Of a stretch of 64,000 nt of DNA, positions 25,704 through 34,225 are shown piece by piece (position 1 is the stretch's first letter; every line of letters starts with the position of its first letter). The translations under genes and the position numbers were made by a program. The DNA comes from Congzhengia minquanensis (lineage in GTDB: Bacteria > Bacillota > Clostridia > UBA1381 > UBA9506). The DNA lies in contig NZ_JACRSU010000004.1 of NCBI RefSeq assembly GCF_014384785.1, forward strand, positions 186,001-250,000, given 5' to 3'. The notes under the pieces are model-generated. The model was not told where the DNA came from and ran no database searches. It saw nothing but the letters and a program-made list of their open reading frames with translations.

Positions 25704-26738
25704 ATGAAAAAAGCTACGATGCAGGATGTTGCAAAACTTGCGGGTGTGTCGCAGTCCACGGTTTCGTTTGTTTTCAGCGGAGCCGATATGCGCATTTCAG
25801 AAAGCACAAAACAAAAAGTGTTTGAGGCTGCCAGTGAACTTGGGTTTGTTCCCAGGGGCAAGCTGAAAAACTATCATAAAGTGTCAGACAGCGTATTGGC
25901 GCTCTTAGTGCCCAATATGTCGAACTTATATTATCCGGCGCTGGCAAAGGAAGTTGACGAGATTGCCGCCGCCAAGGGCTATGGCTTAATTGTGATTAAT
26001 ACCAACCGCAGCGAAACGAAAGAAGCACGGTATTTTAAGCTTTTAATCAGCCTGAAAGTGGCGGGTATTCTCTATGGGTTTACGCCCGCCGCAGGAGAGA
26101 TGGAAACTGCCCGGCGGCTGGGTTTGCCGGTGGCCATTGTGGGCGAAACAGAGCCGGGCACCGCGGCCGACTGCGTCAGCTTAAACAGCGGATTGGCGGG
26201 GGAGCTTTTGGCAGAGCATCTGCTTCATTTCGGACACAAAAAAATTGCGGTTATCACTGCACCGAAACATTCTATTACCCTGTCGCGCAAACGGAGGATT
26301 GACGGAATGAAGCGCGTGTTGAGCGGCCGTGCGGAACTGATTGTTATTTCCGGCGACACAGAACAGGAGATGGAGCACGCAAACTATGAAATTGAGTTGG
26401 GATATCAAAAAACGAAAGAACTGTTTGAAATAGGCGGTGGCAGGCCTACGGCGGTGGTTGGCATCAACGACATGACGGCAATCGGCATTTTAAAAGCTTT
26501 GCAGGAGCTTGGGCTTAAGGTGCCGGAAGACGTTTCCTGCGCGGGATTTGACAATCTGCCGGTTTCGGAGTTTGTTTCTCCGGCTCTGACTTCGGTAGAC
26601 CATCTGACGGCCCAGCGGACGCGCCAGGCCATTGACTTGATTGACGATAAAATTAACAAGCGGAACAAATATCCCGTGACGGTGGACTTTCAGCCGCGGC
26701 TTGTGGTGCGGAGTTCCACGCAGAAAGCAAAAATTTAG
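25704..26738 (+). CDS. LacI-family transcriptional regulator
   Basis: 344 residues from ATG 25704 (AAGGGG at eight bases); GTG 25695 overlaps that site. The DNA-binding helix-turn-helix is TMQDVAKLAGVSQSTVSFVF (residues 5-25). A hinge and a periplasmic-binding-protein-like effector domain follow (LALLVPNMSNLYYPALAKEV, SGDTEQEMEH, VGINDMTAIGILKALQELG, VSCAGFDNLPVSEFVSP). It probably represses both divergent units in answer to a sugar acid or sugar. The IlvD/Edd gene follows after 16 bases. Candidate operators are the AT-rich palindromes around 25599-25670 and 23526. Confidence 0.92.
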   Translation: MKKATMQDVAKLAGVSQSTVSFVFSGADMRISESTKQKVFEAASELGFVPRGKLKNYHKVSDSVLALLVPNMSNLYYPALAKEVDEIAAAKGYGLIVINTNRSETKEARYFKLLISLKVAGILYGFTPAAGEMETARRLGLPVAIVGETEPGTAADCVSLNSGLAGELLAEHLLHFGHKKIAVITAPKHSITLSRKRRIDGMKRVLSGRAELIVISGDTEQEMEHANYEIELGYQKTKELFEIGGGRPTAVVGINDMTAIGILKALQELGLKVPEDVSCAGFDNLPVSEFVSPALTSVDHLTAQRTRQAIDLIDDKINKRNKYPVTVDFQPRLVVRSSTQKAKI

Positions 26739-26754
26739 GAATTGAGGTTTTTTT

Positions 26755-28410
26755 ATGAGCGACTTAAAACAGAACGCGCCGGAAATTGACGCATTGCGCC
26801 AGGGTATGGACTGGGACGAAACAGATATTTTACGAAAACAAATTTTAATCGATTCCACCTTCGGAGACAGCCATCCCGGAAGCGCACATTTAGACCGGCT
26901 GGTGCAAATGGCGGCAGACGGTGTGAAATACAGCGGGGCAAAGCCGTCGGTCTTCACGGTGACCGACATGTGCGACGGCATTGCTCAGGGTCACGACGGC
27001 ATGAACTATTCTTTGGTTTCAAGAGACATCATTGCCGGCATGGTGGAAATTCATGCAAAGGCCAACGATTTTGACGGGCTGGTGGCCATTTCCAGCTGCG
27101 ACAAAAGCGTGCCTGCACACTTAATGGCCATTGCGCGGCTGAATCTGCCTTCGGTGTTCGTTCCCGGCGGCGTTATGCCGGCGGCGGCAGGCGGTTTTAC
27201 GTTGGAACAAATTGGAAATGTCAGCGTGAAATGCCGCCAGGGCGACATGACGAAAGAGGCGTTTCACAAGTGCCAGCAAGATGCCTGCCCCTCCTGCGGG
27301 GCGTGCCAGTTTATGGGCACCGCGGCCACCATGCAGGTTTTAAGCGAGGCGCTGGGGCTTGCGCTGCCCCATTCCGCACTGATGCCTGTTGGACTTAAGT
27401 TTATTCAAAACGCCGCAAAAGCAGCGGGACGCGCCTGTGTGCGTTTGGTGGAACAAAACATACGCGCACGGGACATTTTAACCGAAAGGGCAATGAAAAA
27501 CGCCATCGTCATTCACGGCGCCATCGGCGGCAGCACAAACGCGCTTCTGCATTTGCCTGCCATTGCCCATGAATTGGGAATTGATTTGGACATGCGTCTG
27601 TTTGACGAGCTGCACCGAAAAACGCCGTTTTTGGTGAACACCCGTCCGGTTGGCGAGTTTAGCACCGAAATGTTCTGGTATGCCGGCGGTGTGCCGCGGG
27701 TAATGCTTGCGGTGAAGGATTTGCTGGAGCTTGACGCATTAACGGTAACGGGCAAAACGCTGGGCGAAAACCTGGCGGAGATTGAGGGCGAGCTTGTCCG
27801 CTGGGAGGGGTATCTTGCCAACTACGGATTAAAGCGGGAGGACGTTATCAAAAAACTTTCCGACACCGGGGCAATTGCCGTGCTTTACGGAAATTTGGCG
27901 GAAGACGGGGCGGTGCTGAAATATACGGCTCTGCCGAAAGAGATGCAGGTGTTCTGCGGCCCCGCCAGGGTGTTTGACGGCGAGCTTTCAGCAAGAAACG
28001 CCATTATCGAAAAGAAAATTAATCCCGGTGACTGCATTGTCATTCGCTACGCCGGGCCGAAGGGAAGCGGCATGCCGGAAATGTTTTACACCACCGAGGC
28101 GCTGTGTGCAGACGAAACCCTTGTTTCCACCACGGCGATTATTACAGACGGCCGGTTTTCCGGCGCAAGCCGCGGCCCGTGTATCGGGCACATTTCGCCG
28201 GAGGCCGCCCAGGGCGGCAACCTTGCGCTGATAAAAGACGGCGACATGATTTCTATTGACGTTCCCAACCGACGGATTGAAGCAATCGGCGTGGATTTTG
28301 AAAGCCGGAGGAAAGGGTTTTCTTATGCGCCGCCAAAGGAGAGCGGCATTTTAGGGATTTATAAAAAGAATGCGGTTTCGGCAATGAAAGGCGGTTACAT
28401 GGATGTATAA
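26755..28410 (+). CDS. IlvD/Edd-family sugar-acid (aldonate) dehydratase
   Basis: 551 residues. The cluster-binding cysteines are intact: ISSCDKSVPAHL (Cys near 115) and DACPSCGACQFMGTAATM (Cys near 178-184). Further family motifs are GAIGGSTNALLHLPAIA and TDGRFSGASRGPCIGHISPE. The family includes dihydroxyacid dehydratase, 6-phosphogluconate dehydratase and aldonate dehydratases for arabonate or xylonate. Context favours an aldonate substrate: an HpcH aldolase and a hydroxyacid dehydrogenase are adjacent and no ilv genes are near. It overlaps the next gene by eight bases. The exact sugar acid is unknown. Confidence 0.85.
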   Translation: MSDLKQNAPEIDALRQGMDWDETDILRKQILIDSTFGDSHPGSAHLDRLVQMAADGVKYSGAKPSVFTVTDMCDGIAQGHDGMNYSLVSRDIIAGMVEIHAKANDFDGLVAISSCDKSVPAHLMAIARLNLPSVFVPGGVMPAAAGGFTLEQIGNVSVKCRQGDMTKEAFHKCQQDACPSCGACQFMGTAATMQVLSEALGLALPHSALMPVGLKFIQNAAKAAGRACVRLVEQNIRARDILTERAMKNAIVIHGAIGGSTNALLHLPAIAHELGIDLDMRLFDELHRKTPFLVNTRPVGEFSTEMFWYAGGVPRVMLAVKDLLELDALTVTGKTLGENLAEIEGELVRWEGYLANYGLKREDVIKKLSDTGAIAVLYGNLAEDGAVLKYTALPKEMQVFCGPARVFDGELSARNAIIEKKINPGDCIVIRYAGPKGSGMPEMFYTTEALCADETLVSTTAIITDGRFSGASRGPCIGHISPEAAQGGNLALIKDGDMISIDVPNRRIEAIGVDFESRRKGFSYAPPKESGILGIYKKNAVSAMKGGYMDV

Positions 28411-29332
28411 CGTGTTAATTACCAGCGAATATTTCGGAAAGTTTTCCGGCGAGGCAAAACAGCTGTTGCTTGCAAACGGATTTTCGGTGACAGACAACCC
28501 CTATGGGCACAAGTTTTTAACGCCGGAAGAGATCATTCCTTATGCAAAACACGCAGACGCGCTGATCTGCGATTTGGAAAAAATCACGAGAGAGGTCATT
28601 GACAGCGCGCCGAACTTAAAAATTATCTCCCGGCGGGGCGTGGGCACAGACAGTGTGGACGTGGCCTATGCAGAAAAAAAGAACATTGCGGTGGCCCGAA
28701 CGCTGGGCGTGGTGGAGCCGCCGGTGGCGGAGCTGGTTATGGCGTATATCTTAGAATTTTCACGCAGGATAAGCGTTTTAAACCAAAGCATGCACGCAGG
28801 GCGCTGGGAGCGGTGTCAATGCCACAGCGTGAACGGAAAAACCTTAGGAATTGTTGGTATGGGCAAAATCGCATATGAAGTTGCAAGGCGCGCCCACAGC
28901 TTCGGCATGCATATTTTATACACGGATACGGTGCGCAATGAGCGGGCGGAAGCGGAGTTTGGCGCACAGCAAAAACCGGTCTGCGAGCTGTTAGAAGAGT
29001 CCGATTTCGTGACGCTGCACCTGCCGCTGACTGAGAATACCGCAAATTATATGGATTATGGCAAGCTGTGCAAAATGAAGCAAAGCGCCTATTTGATTAA
29101 CGCGGCCCGGGGCGGCGTGGTAAATTGCGCCGATTTAAAGCGCGCTTTATGTGAAAACAAACTTTCGGGCGCGGCAATTGACGTTTTTGAAAAAGAACCG
29201 GAGACAAACAGCAGCTTTCGCGGCATGGAAAACGTAATTTTAACGCCGCATGTGGGAACGTTCACAGAAGAAATTTTTGTCAAAATGGACGTTGCGGCGG
29301 CGGAAAACATTATTTCTTTCTTTCAAAAATAA
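28403..29332 (+). CDS. D-isomer-specific 2-hydroxyacid dehydrogenase
   Basis: 309 residues of the phosphoglycerate-dehydrogenase type without an ACT domain. The NAD-binding loop is GIVGMGKIAYEVARRA near residue 150. Catalytic arginine lies in NAARGGVVN (near 236), glutamate in AIDVFEKEP, and histidine in ILTPHVGT (near 283). It reduces a 2-keto acid or oxidises a D-2-hydroxy acid with NAD(P). Its start overlaps the dehydratase end (ATGTATAA), which implies coupling and a role in the same sugar-acid route. A terminator follows at once. Confidence 0.88.
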   Translation: MYNVLITSEYFGKFSGEAKQLLLANGFSVTDNPYGHKFLTPEEIIPYAKHADALICDLEKITREVIDSAPNLKIISRRGVGTDSVDVAYAEKKNIAVARTLGVVEPPVAELVMAYILEFSRRISVLNQSMHAGRWERCQCHSVNGKTLGIVGMGKIAYEVARRAHSFGMHILYTDTVRNERAEAEFGAQQKPVCELLEESDFVTLHLPLTENTANYMDYGKLCKMKQSAYLINAARGGVVNCADLKRALCENKLSGAAIDVFEKEPETNSSFRGMENVILTPHVGTFTEEIFVKMDVAAAENIISFFQK

Positions 29333-29336
29333 AGAG

Positions 29337-29372
29337 CAGACCCGCTGTTTGGTTACAGCGGGTCTGTTAATT
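29337..29372. terminator. Bidirectional terminator overlapping AraC coding end
   Basis: CAGACCCGCTGT (29337-29348), loop TTGGTT, ACAGCGGGTCTG (29355-29366): a perfect 12-bp stem with TTAATTT beyond. Its right arm encodes the last residues (TDPL) of the convergent AraC-type gene, whose stop codon lies at the loop edge. Confidence 0.85.
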
Positions 29373-30189
29373 TCTCTAAGTTTCCGGGAGAATATCCTTC
29401 AAAGTTTTTAAACGTTCTGATGAAATTGGAGTAGTTGTGAAAGCCGGAAAGAAAACAGGCTTCTTTCACCGAAGCGCCCATATACAAATATTTTTTTGCT
29501 TCTGCAATTTTTCTCACAATCAAATAGTTTTCCGGTGTGAGGCCAAACTCCTCTTTAAACAGCTTGCTGAAATAGCTTTCGTTCACAAACAGCGTTTCTG
29601 CAATTTCAGAAATTTTTATGTCTTGAAACTGGTCTTCAATTAACACCAGTGCCTTCTCCGCAATGGAGTCGGGAGGGCTGCCCGCGGGAGAAGCCATCCG
29701 GCCGGGAAGGAAAAATCCGCCGATAAAGGCCAAAATTCCAATTAAGGCGGCATACCGCTTTAATTCATGGGACTCCTGCAGGTGATATTGTTTGATCAGG
29801 TTCATAAATTCTTCGTGTTCCTGTTCGTTCAGGTTTGCCTTTTTGGGAAAAGGCGAGCCCGCAAGCCAGCTCAATGGCCGGTTCATGTGGGGTGCGGCGT
29901 TAATTGCGTCGATAATTTTTGTGTCGATATTGATAATACACCGTTCATAAACCGCGCCGCGGCTGACAATTACCTTGTGAACGCATGCCTGGGGAATGGC
30001 AAACAGGTCGAAGCCCGTGCAGTCGTAAAACCGCTTGTCTGCAAAAAATCCCTTTGCGCCGTCGATGTTATAATAAATTTCATATTGGCTGTGCAGATGC
30101 GGAACGTCCACATGGGGACGTTCGTTTTTATTGTGATACACAATTACAGGCGAGGGCGCGTCCCTGTAAAGCGAAATTTTTTCCTCCAT
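29353..30189 (-). CDS. AraC-family transcriptional regulator with cupin domain
   Basis: 278 residues. The N-terminal half is a cupin-like sensing domain (HVDVPHLHSQYEIYYNIDGA, with paired histidines). The C-terminal double helix-turn-helix has ISEIAETLFVNESYFSKLFK, then EFGLTPENYLIVRKIAEAK and ACFLSGFHNYSNFIRTFKNF. Its ATG overlaps the nagA stop (TAATG), making it the last gene of the amino-sugar operon, so it probably reports on that pathway. The final codons lie within a terminator stem. The effector is not known. Confidence 0.88.
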   Translation of the reverse strand: MEEKISLYRDAPSPVIVYHNKNERPHVDVPHLHSQYEIYYNIDGAKGFFADKRFYDCTGFDLFAIPQACVHKVIVSRGAVYERCIINIDTKIIDAINAAPHMNRPLSWLAGSPFPKKANLNEQEHEEFMNLIKQYHLQESHELKRYAALIGILAFIGGFFLPGRMASPAGSPPDSIAEKALVLIEDQFQDIKISEIAETLFVNESYFSKLFKEEFGLTPENYLIVRKIAEAKKYLYMGASVKEACFLSGFHNYSNFIRTFKNFEGYSPGNLEKLTDPL

Positions 30190-31352
30190 TATCCATACAC
30201 CACTTTCCCGCCGACTATGGTTTTCATTATGTGAATGTCTTTGTCAAAAATGACAATGTCTGCGTCGAACCCTTCTTTTATCTGTCCCTTTCCTGCAAGG
30301 CTTAAAATGTCCGCCGGCGTTTGAGATGCCATTTGAACAGCTTTAGAAAGCGGAATTTCAGCGAGCTGCACCATTGTTTTCACCAGCCTGTCGCAGGTGG
30401 CCACGCTTCCCGCAAAGGCGGTTCTGTCAGGCAGTTTTGCCACGCCGTCTTCCACAATTACAGGCAGACCGTCGGTAATGCAGCCCAAAACACTTTTGCC
30501 CTCCGGCATACCTGCGCCGCGCATGGAATCGGTAATCAGTGCAATTTTTTCAGGGCCCTTAATTTTATAAACGAGCTTTAACAGCTCCGGCGGCAGATGC
30601 GCACCGTCTGCTATGAGTTCAACCGTCATAAAATCGTTTAAGAATGCCGCTTCCACAATGCCGCCGTGACGGTAGCCGTTTGTTCTGTGAACGCTGCTCA
30701 TGCAGGAATACAGGTGGGTCACGTGGCGAAACCCCCAGCCAAAGGCTTTAAGGGCACAATTACAGTCGGCGTCGCTGTGCCCGGTGCAGGGAAGAATGTT
30801 AAAGTCCTTTAGCCGGGCGGCAAAGGCTTTGGCACCGGGCAGCTCAGGCGCGGCGCTCCACCTTAAAATGCGTCCGTCAGAGCCGGTTAAAATTGCTTCA
30901 TACTCGTTTTTGTCAAAGGGTTTTATAAACCGTTCCTCCTGAGCGCCTTTCTGCGACGCTGCAAAATGAGGCCCTTCTAAGTGCAGTCCCAAAAGATTGG
31001 CCCCGTTTTGGTTTTGGATTTTTGCCTCGTCAAACACCGCCATTGCCGCTTCTATTTTTTCAGTGCTGACAGAGGTCAGCGTCGGCACAATGCTGGTTGC
31101 GCCGTGCTCTGCATGTACCCTGGCGGCGGTGAGGAAGGCGTTTGCCGTGCCGTCTAAAAAGTCGCTGCCGCCTGCGCCGTGGGTGTGAATGTCGATAAAT
31201 CCGGGCGCGACAAACAGGTTTTCCGCGTCAACCGTTTTTTCTGCCGGAAGGTCTTTTGGCGTGACGGCGCAAATCTTGCCGCCCTCAAAATAAATATTGG
31301 CGCGGACGGATTCGCCGCCGGTTACCACAGTTCCGTTTTTAATCGCTATCAT
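30189..31352 (-). CDS. nagA: N-acetylglucosamine-6-phosphate deacetylase
   Basis: 387 residues, amidohydrolase superfamily. Metal and substrate motifs: GFIDIHTHGAGGSDFLDGT (HxH near residue 56), LGLHLEGPHFA (Glu near 129), PCTGHSDADC, HLYSCMSSVHRTNGY and LITDSMRGAGMPEG (catalytic Asp). It removes the acetyl group from GlcNAc-6-P to give GlcN-6-P, which the nagB-like enzyme of the same operon deaminates to fructose-6-P. It starts 14 bases after the Gfo/Idh gene end and overlaps the AraC gene by one base. Confidence 0.92.
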   Translation of the reverse strand: MIAIKNGTVVTGGESVRANIYFEGGKICAVTPKDLPAEKTVDAENLFVAPGFIDIHTHGAGGSDFLDGTANAFLTAARVHAEHGATSIVPTLTSVSTEKIEAAMAVFDEAKIQNQNGANLLGLHLEGPHFAASQKGAQEERFIKPFDKNEYEAILTGSDGRILRWSAAPELPGAKAFAARLKDFNILPCTGHSDADCNCALKAFGWGFRHVTHLYSCMSSVHRTNGYRHGGIVEAAFLNDFMTVELIADGAHLPPELLKLVYKIKGPEKIALITDSMRGAGMPEGKSVLGCITDGLPVIVEDGVAKLPDRTAFAGSVATCDRLVKTMVQLAEIPLSKAVQMASQTPADILSLAGKGQIKEGFDADIVIFDKDIHIMKTIVGGKVVYG

Positions 31353-31366
31353 GACCGCTCTGCCCC

Positions 31367-32254
31367 TTACACTTCGGGAATGGTGACTGCTGTTTCCCTG
31401 TTTTCTTCAAACGCCCGTTTGGTTGCCCCAATTAAGATTACCGGGGCAATAAATTCACGAAAATCGGCAATTCCGCGCCCTGTTTGAATCATTTGATAAA
31501 AATCATTCAGTTCAGGGAGAAAATAGTCGTCGCCCAGATGAATGTTACAGCTTACTGCGTCATAACCGCTCTTATAGACGCTTGCCGTGTAGCCTGTGCC
31601 GAAAAAGGCGGTGACGCAAAAGTCTTCATAGCGGTAAACGGCGCGGACGGAGTTGTTTTCCCTTTTAGCCGTGACGCTTTTTACGTCAATGCCGAACACC
31701 GCCGTAATCATTTGCACTAGATGCTGGGAATAGAACCAGAACCCGCCGTAATCGTTTTCTAAATTTACCGGTGCGGTGACGTGGCCGCCCAAAACGTCGG
31801 CCCGGTTTTCTTTTACATATGCACTGAGCCGTTTGATTTCGTCGGTGTGCACCAAAGAGGAACCGCCGCAAATGGGTGCGCGGTGTTTTTTTGCCAGGGC
31901 AGCAAGGGCCGCCGCGTCGGCTTCGTTTGCCGTAATGGGCTTGTCAATCCACACCGGAATTCCCTTTTCTATGTATTTATATGCATATTTTAAATGGTTA
32001 TCTCCGTGGCGGGCCGTCACCATAACGGCGTCGGCTTCGCTGAGAAAATCGTCGTAATGGCCTGCAAAATGCGGGCAGCTGCTTACCTTTGCAATTTCTT
32101 CATTTCCCTTCCGCCCATCCTCCCGGGAAATGTCGCCGTAAACGCCGATAAGCTCTATGTCTTGATACAGCCTGCTTCCGTCTTTGCCGGACAGCGCCGC
32201 GGCAAAGTGCCAGGCGTGGCTGTTTTCGCTTCCTAAAATCGCAACCTTCGTCAT
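31367..32254 (-). CDS. Gfo/Idh/MocA-family oxidoreductase (short form)
   Basis: 295 residues, shorter than the usual 330-380. The NAD(P)-binding N-terminus is KVAILGSENSHAWHFAAAL, then WIDKPITANEADAAAL, the EKP-type motif in the DKP variant. A reduced C-terminal sheet domain follows. The GSENSHAW start marks a subgroup often found in polysaccharide-utilisation clusters. It likely oxidises or reduces a sugar or sugar derivative; the substrate is unknown. It sits between the second Gfo/Idh gene and nagA with gaps of about 15 bases. Confidence 0.8.
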   Translation of the reverse strand: MTKVAILGSENSHAWHFAAALSGKDGSRLYQDIELIGVYGDISREDGRKGNEEIAKVSSCPHFAGHYDDFLSEADAVMVTARHGDNHLKYAYKYIEKGIPVWIDKPITANEADAAALAALAKKHRAPICGGSSLVHTDEIKRLSAYVKENRADVLGGHVTAPVNLENDYGGFWFYSQHLVQMITAVFGIDVKSVTAKRENNSVRAVYRYEDFCVTAFFGTGYTASVYKSGYDAVSCNIHLGDDYFLPELNDFYQMIQTGRGIADFREFIAPVILIGATKRAFEENRETAVTIPEV

Positions 32255-32269
32255 GTTTTGTTCCTCCGT

Positions 32270-33337
32270 TTAAAAGCGGGTTTCCGCCGGGTTTTGTGCG
32301 TGAATCAGCTCTGCTATGCGGATTTGCTGAAGAATTTTTTCCGGGCGAATGGCCAGGGGCGTACCCAAAGTGAAATGGCTGTGGACGTTTTCATAAAATT
32401 TAGCGGTGCCAAAATCGAAAGCAGTACAGCCGACCTCTTCTTCAAATTCGTGCCAGGTAAGAGATTCGCTGCAATATGCAGGAGATATGCCGTCGCATCC
32501 CGTGAGCGAGGTTAAGGTTAAAGGCGGAAGGGGCGCGGGGTCAAAATATTTCCACTTTATGTTTTTCTGCGTTGCCCGCAGGCTTCCGCGGCTGCCGCAA
32601 ACTTTATATGTAAAATCGGAATAGGCGTCTGCCGGGTTTATTTCCACCTCAATAAGCGGCCTGCCGGGGCAGGTAAGAATTACCTTTGCATAATCCTCCG
32701 CGTCGCCGGCAGAGTTTATGTTTTTCAGGCAGGAGAACACAGCGGGCATCTCGTCGGTGTCCAGCAAATCCAGCGCCTGGTCCATGGGGTGCGGCCCGGT
32801 GTTGAGCAGTGCGCCGCCGTAGAAACGCTGGGAACACTGCCAATCCCACCGGCGGGAAAAACCGGAAAAGGAGATTGCAATTTCGTGAATGGTGCCAAGC
32901 TTGCCGCCTGAAATAATTTCTTTCACCCTTTCATAATAGGGTGCGAACCGCGACTGCTGAAACACCGTAAGAAAAACGCCGTTTTCTTTTGCCGCTTTTA
33001 TCATTTGTTCACAATCCATGGCATATTTGGAAAATGGTTTTTCCACAATTACATTCAATTTGTGGCGGAGCAAATCCATGGTAATGGGAAAGTGCAGGTA
33101 AGAAAAGGTCGAGTTAATGACAACGTCGATGTTATTTAAGTCAAACAGCTGACGGTAATCCTCAAATACCGGGCAGCCGAACTCCTCTTTTGCACGGTTT
33201 CTGCGCGCTTCGTTTTGCTCGACCACTGCAACTACATTATAAAGTTTTTTTGCATCTTCTGTCAACAGGTATTTTCCGTGAATATCGCGGCCGCTTCTGC
33301 CCTGGCCGATGATTGCGGCGCTGAGTTTTCGTCCCAT
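32270..33337 (-). CDS. Gfo/Idh/MocA-family oxidoreductase
   Basis: 355 residues. The Rossmann motif is AAIIGQGRSGRDIHGKYL; the lysine-containing motif is VIVEKPFSKYAMDCEQMI near residue 95; the conserved GGALLNTGPHPMDQALDLL carries the catalytic region near 185. These enzymes act on sugars or cyclitols with NAD(P). With the second Gfo/Idh protein and the TIM-barrel isomerase next to it, an oxidation-isomerisation-reduction sequence on an amino sugar or keto-sugar is possible. It starts at ATG 33337, one base after the end of the isomerase gene. Confidence 0.87.
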   Translation of the reverse strand: MGRKLSAAIIGQGRSGRDIHGKYLLTEDAKKLYNVVAVVEQNEARRNRAKEEFGCPVFEDYRQLFDLNNIDVVINSTFSYLHFPITMDLLRHKLNVIVEKPFSKYAMDCEQMIKAAKENGVFLTVFQQSRFAPYYERVKEIISGGKLGTIHEIAISFSGFSRRWDWQCSQRFYGGALLNTGPHPMDQALDLLDTDEMPAVFSCLKNINSAGDAEDYAKVILTCPGRPLIEVEINPADAYSDFTYKVCGSRGSLRATQKNIKWKYFDPAPLPPLTLTSLTGCDGISPAYCSESLTWHEFEEEVGCTAFDFGTAKFYENVHSHFTLGTPLAIRPEKILQQIRIAELIHAQNPAETRF

Positions 33338-33338
33338 G

Positions 33339-34208
33339 TTACAAGACCTCCCTTTGTGCCTGATTGATTATATTTTTTAAATTCACAATGCATTCCCCGC
33401 TGGCGGCCTCGCCGCCAAGCGGAATCTGGCTGCCCTGTGGATTCTTTAAAGCACTGTCAGATATGGCGCCGCTTTTGCGGTAGTGGGTTTCCAGCACTAC
33501 GGCACCGGAAAAGTTGGATTGAAGAAGTTCTTTTATAATAGCAGAATAGTCCACCAATCCGTCGCCCACTGCAACGCCGACAGCTTTTCCGCCAGTTTTC
33601 ACTGCGTCTTTTACATGAACGTGGCAAAAACTGTTTTCCACAAACCGAAACCCATCGGGATATGGAATTTCGGCGGTGGGGCTGTAAATGTCGTTCCCCG
33701 GCTCATACAAGGATTTCACCGCCGGGCTATCTATATAATTTACAATGGCCGCCGTTTTTTCACAGTCGCAGGAATTTGTGGTGGGTTCCGATTCGATTAA
33801 AATGATGAGCCCTTCCCTTTCACACAAATCAATTGGCTCTTGAAATGCTTCCTTAACCATTTCCTTTGTTACCCGATCGTCCCGCAGAAAGTCAAAACAA
33901 CGGATATAGGAAACACCGAGAAGCTTTGCATGCCGAACGGTTCGCGCAAATCCTGCCAGGTGGGCAGCCTTTGTCTGCTCGTCAAAATAGAAACATTTGT
34001 AAAAGGGCGACGAAACAGCAGCAATAGGCATGTGGTATTGTTCTTTTAATGCCTTTATTTTTAAAATGTCGTCTTCTGTAAATTCAAAAGGCCCTTTTTC
34101 CCAGGCAGACCGCAGTTCAACACAGTCAAGCCCGTGCCGTTCGGCAAATTGCAGGGCAATTTCAAAATCCTGCGACACCTCGTCTGTGATAACACCTAAT
34201 TGAAACAT
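33339..34208 (-). CDS. Sugar phosphate isomerase/epimerase (xylose-isomerase-like TIM barrel)
   Basis: 289 residues of the AP-endonuclease-2/xylose-isomerase-like barrel family. Visible features: LGVITDEVSQDFEIALQFAE at the start, GLDCVELRSAWEKG, LIILIESEPTTNSCDCEKTA with a metal-binding glutamate, SLYEPGNDIYS, FCHVHVKDA with histidines, and AVVLETHYRKSG with the last metal glutamate. Members include keto-sugar epimerases and 3-keto-glycoside processing enzymes. Genomic pairing with Gfo/Idh genes is common and is seen here twice. The specific reaction is unknown. Confidence 0.82.
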   Translation of the reverse strand: MFQLGVITDEVSQDFEIALQFAERHGLDCVELRSAWEKGPFEFTEDDILKIKALKEQYHMPIAAVSSPFYKCFYFDEQTKAAHLAGFARTVRHAKLLGVSYIRCFDFLRDDRVTKEMVKEAFQEPIDLCEREGLIILIESEPTTNSCDCEKTAAIVNYIDSPAVKSLYEPGNDIYSPTAEIPYPDGFRFVENSFCHVHVKDAVKTGGKAVGVAVGDGLVDYSAIIKELLQSNFSGAVVLETHYRKSGAISDSALKNPQGSQIPLGGEAASGECIVNLKNIINQAQREVL

Positions 34209-34225
34209 GTTAAATCCCTCCTAAT

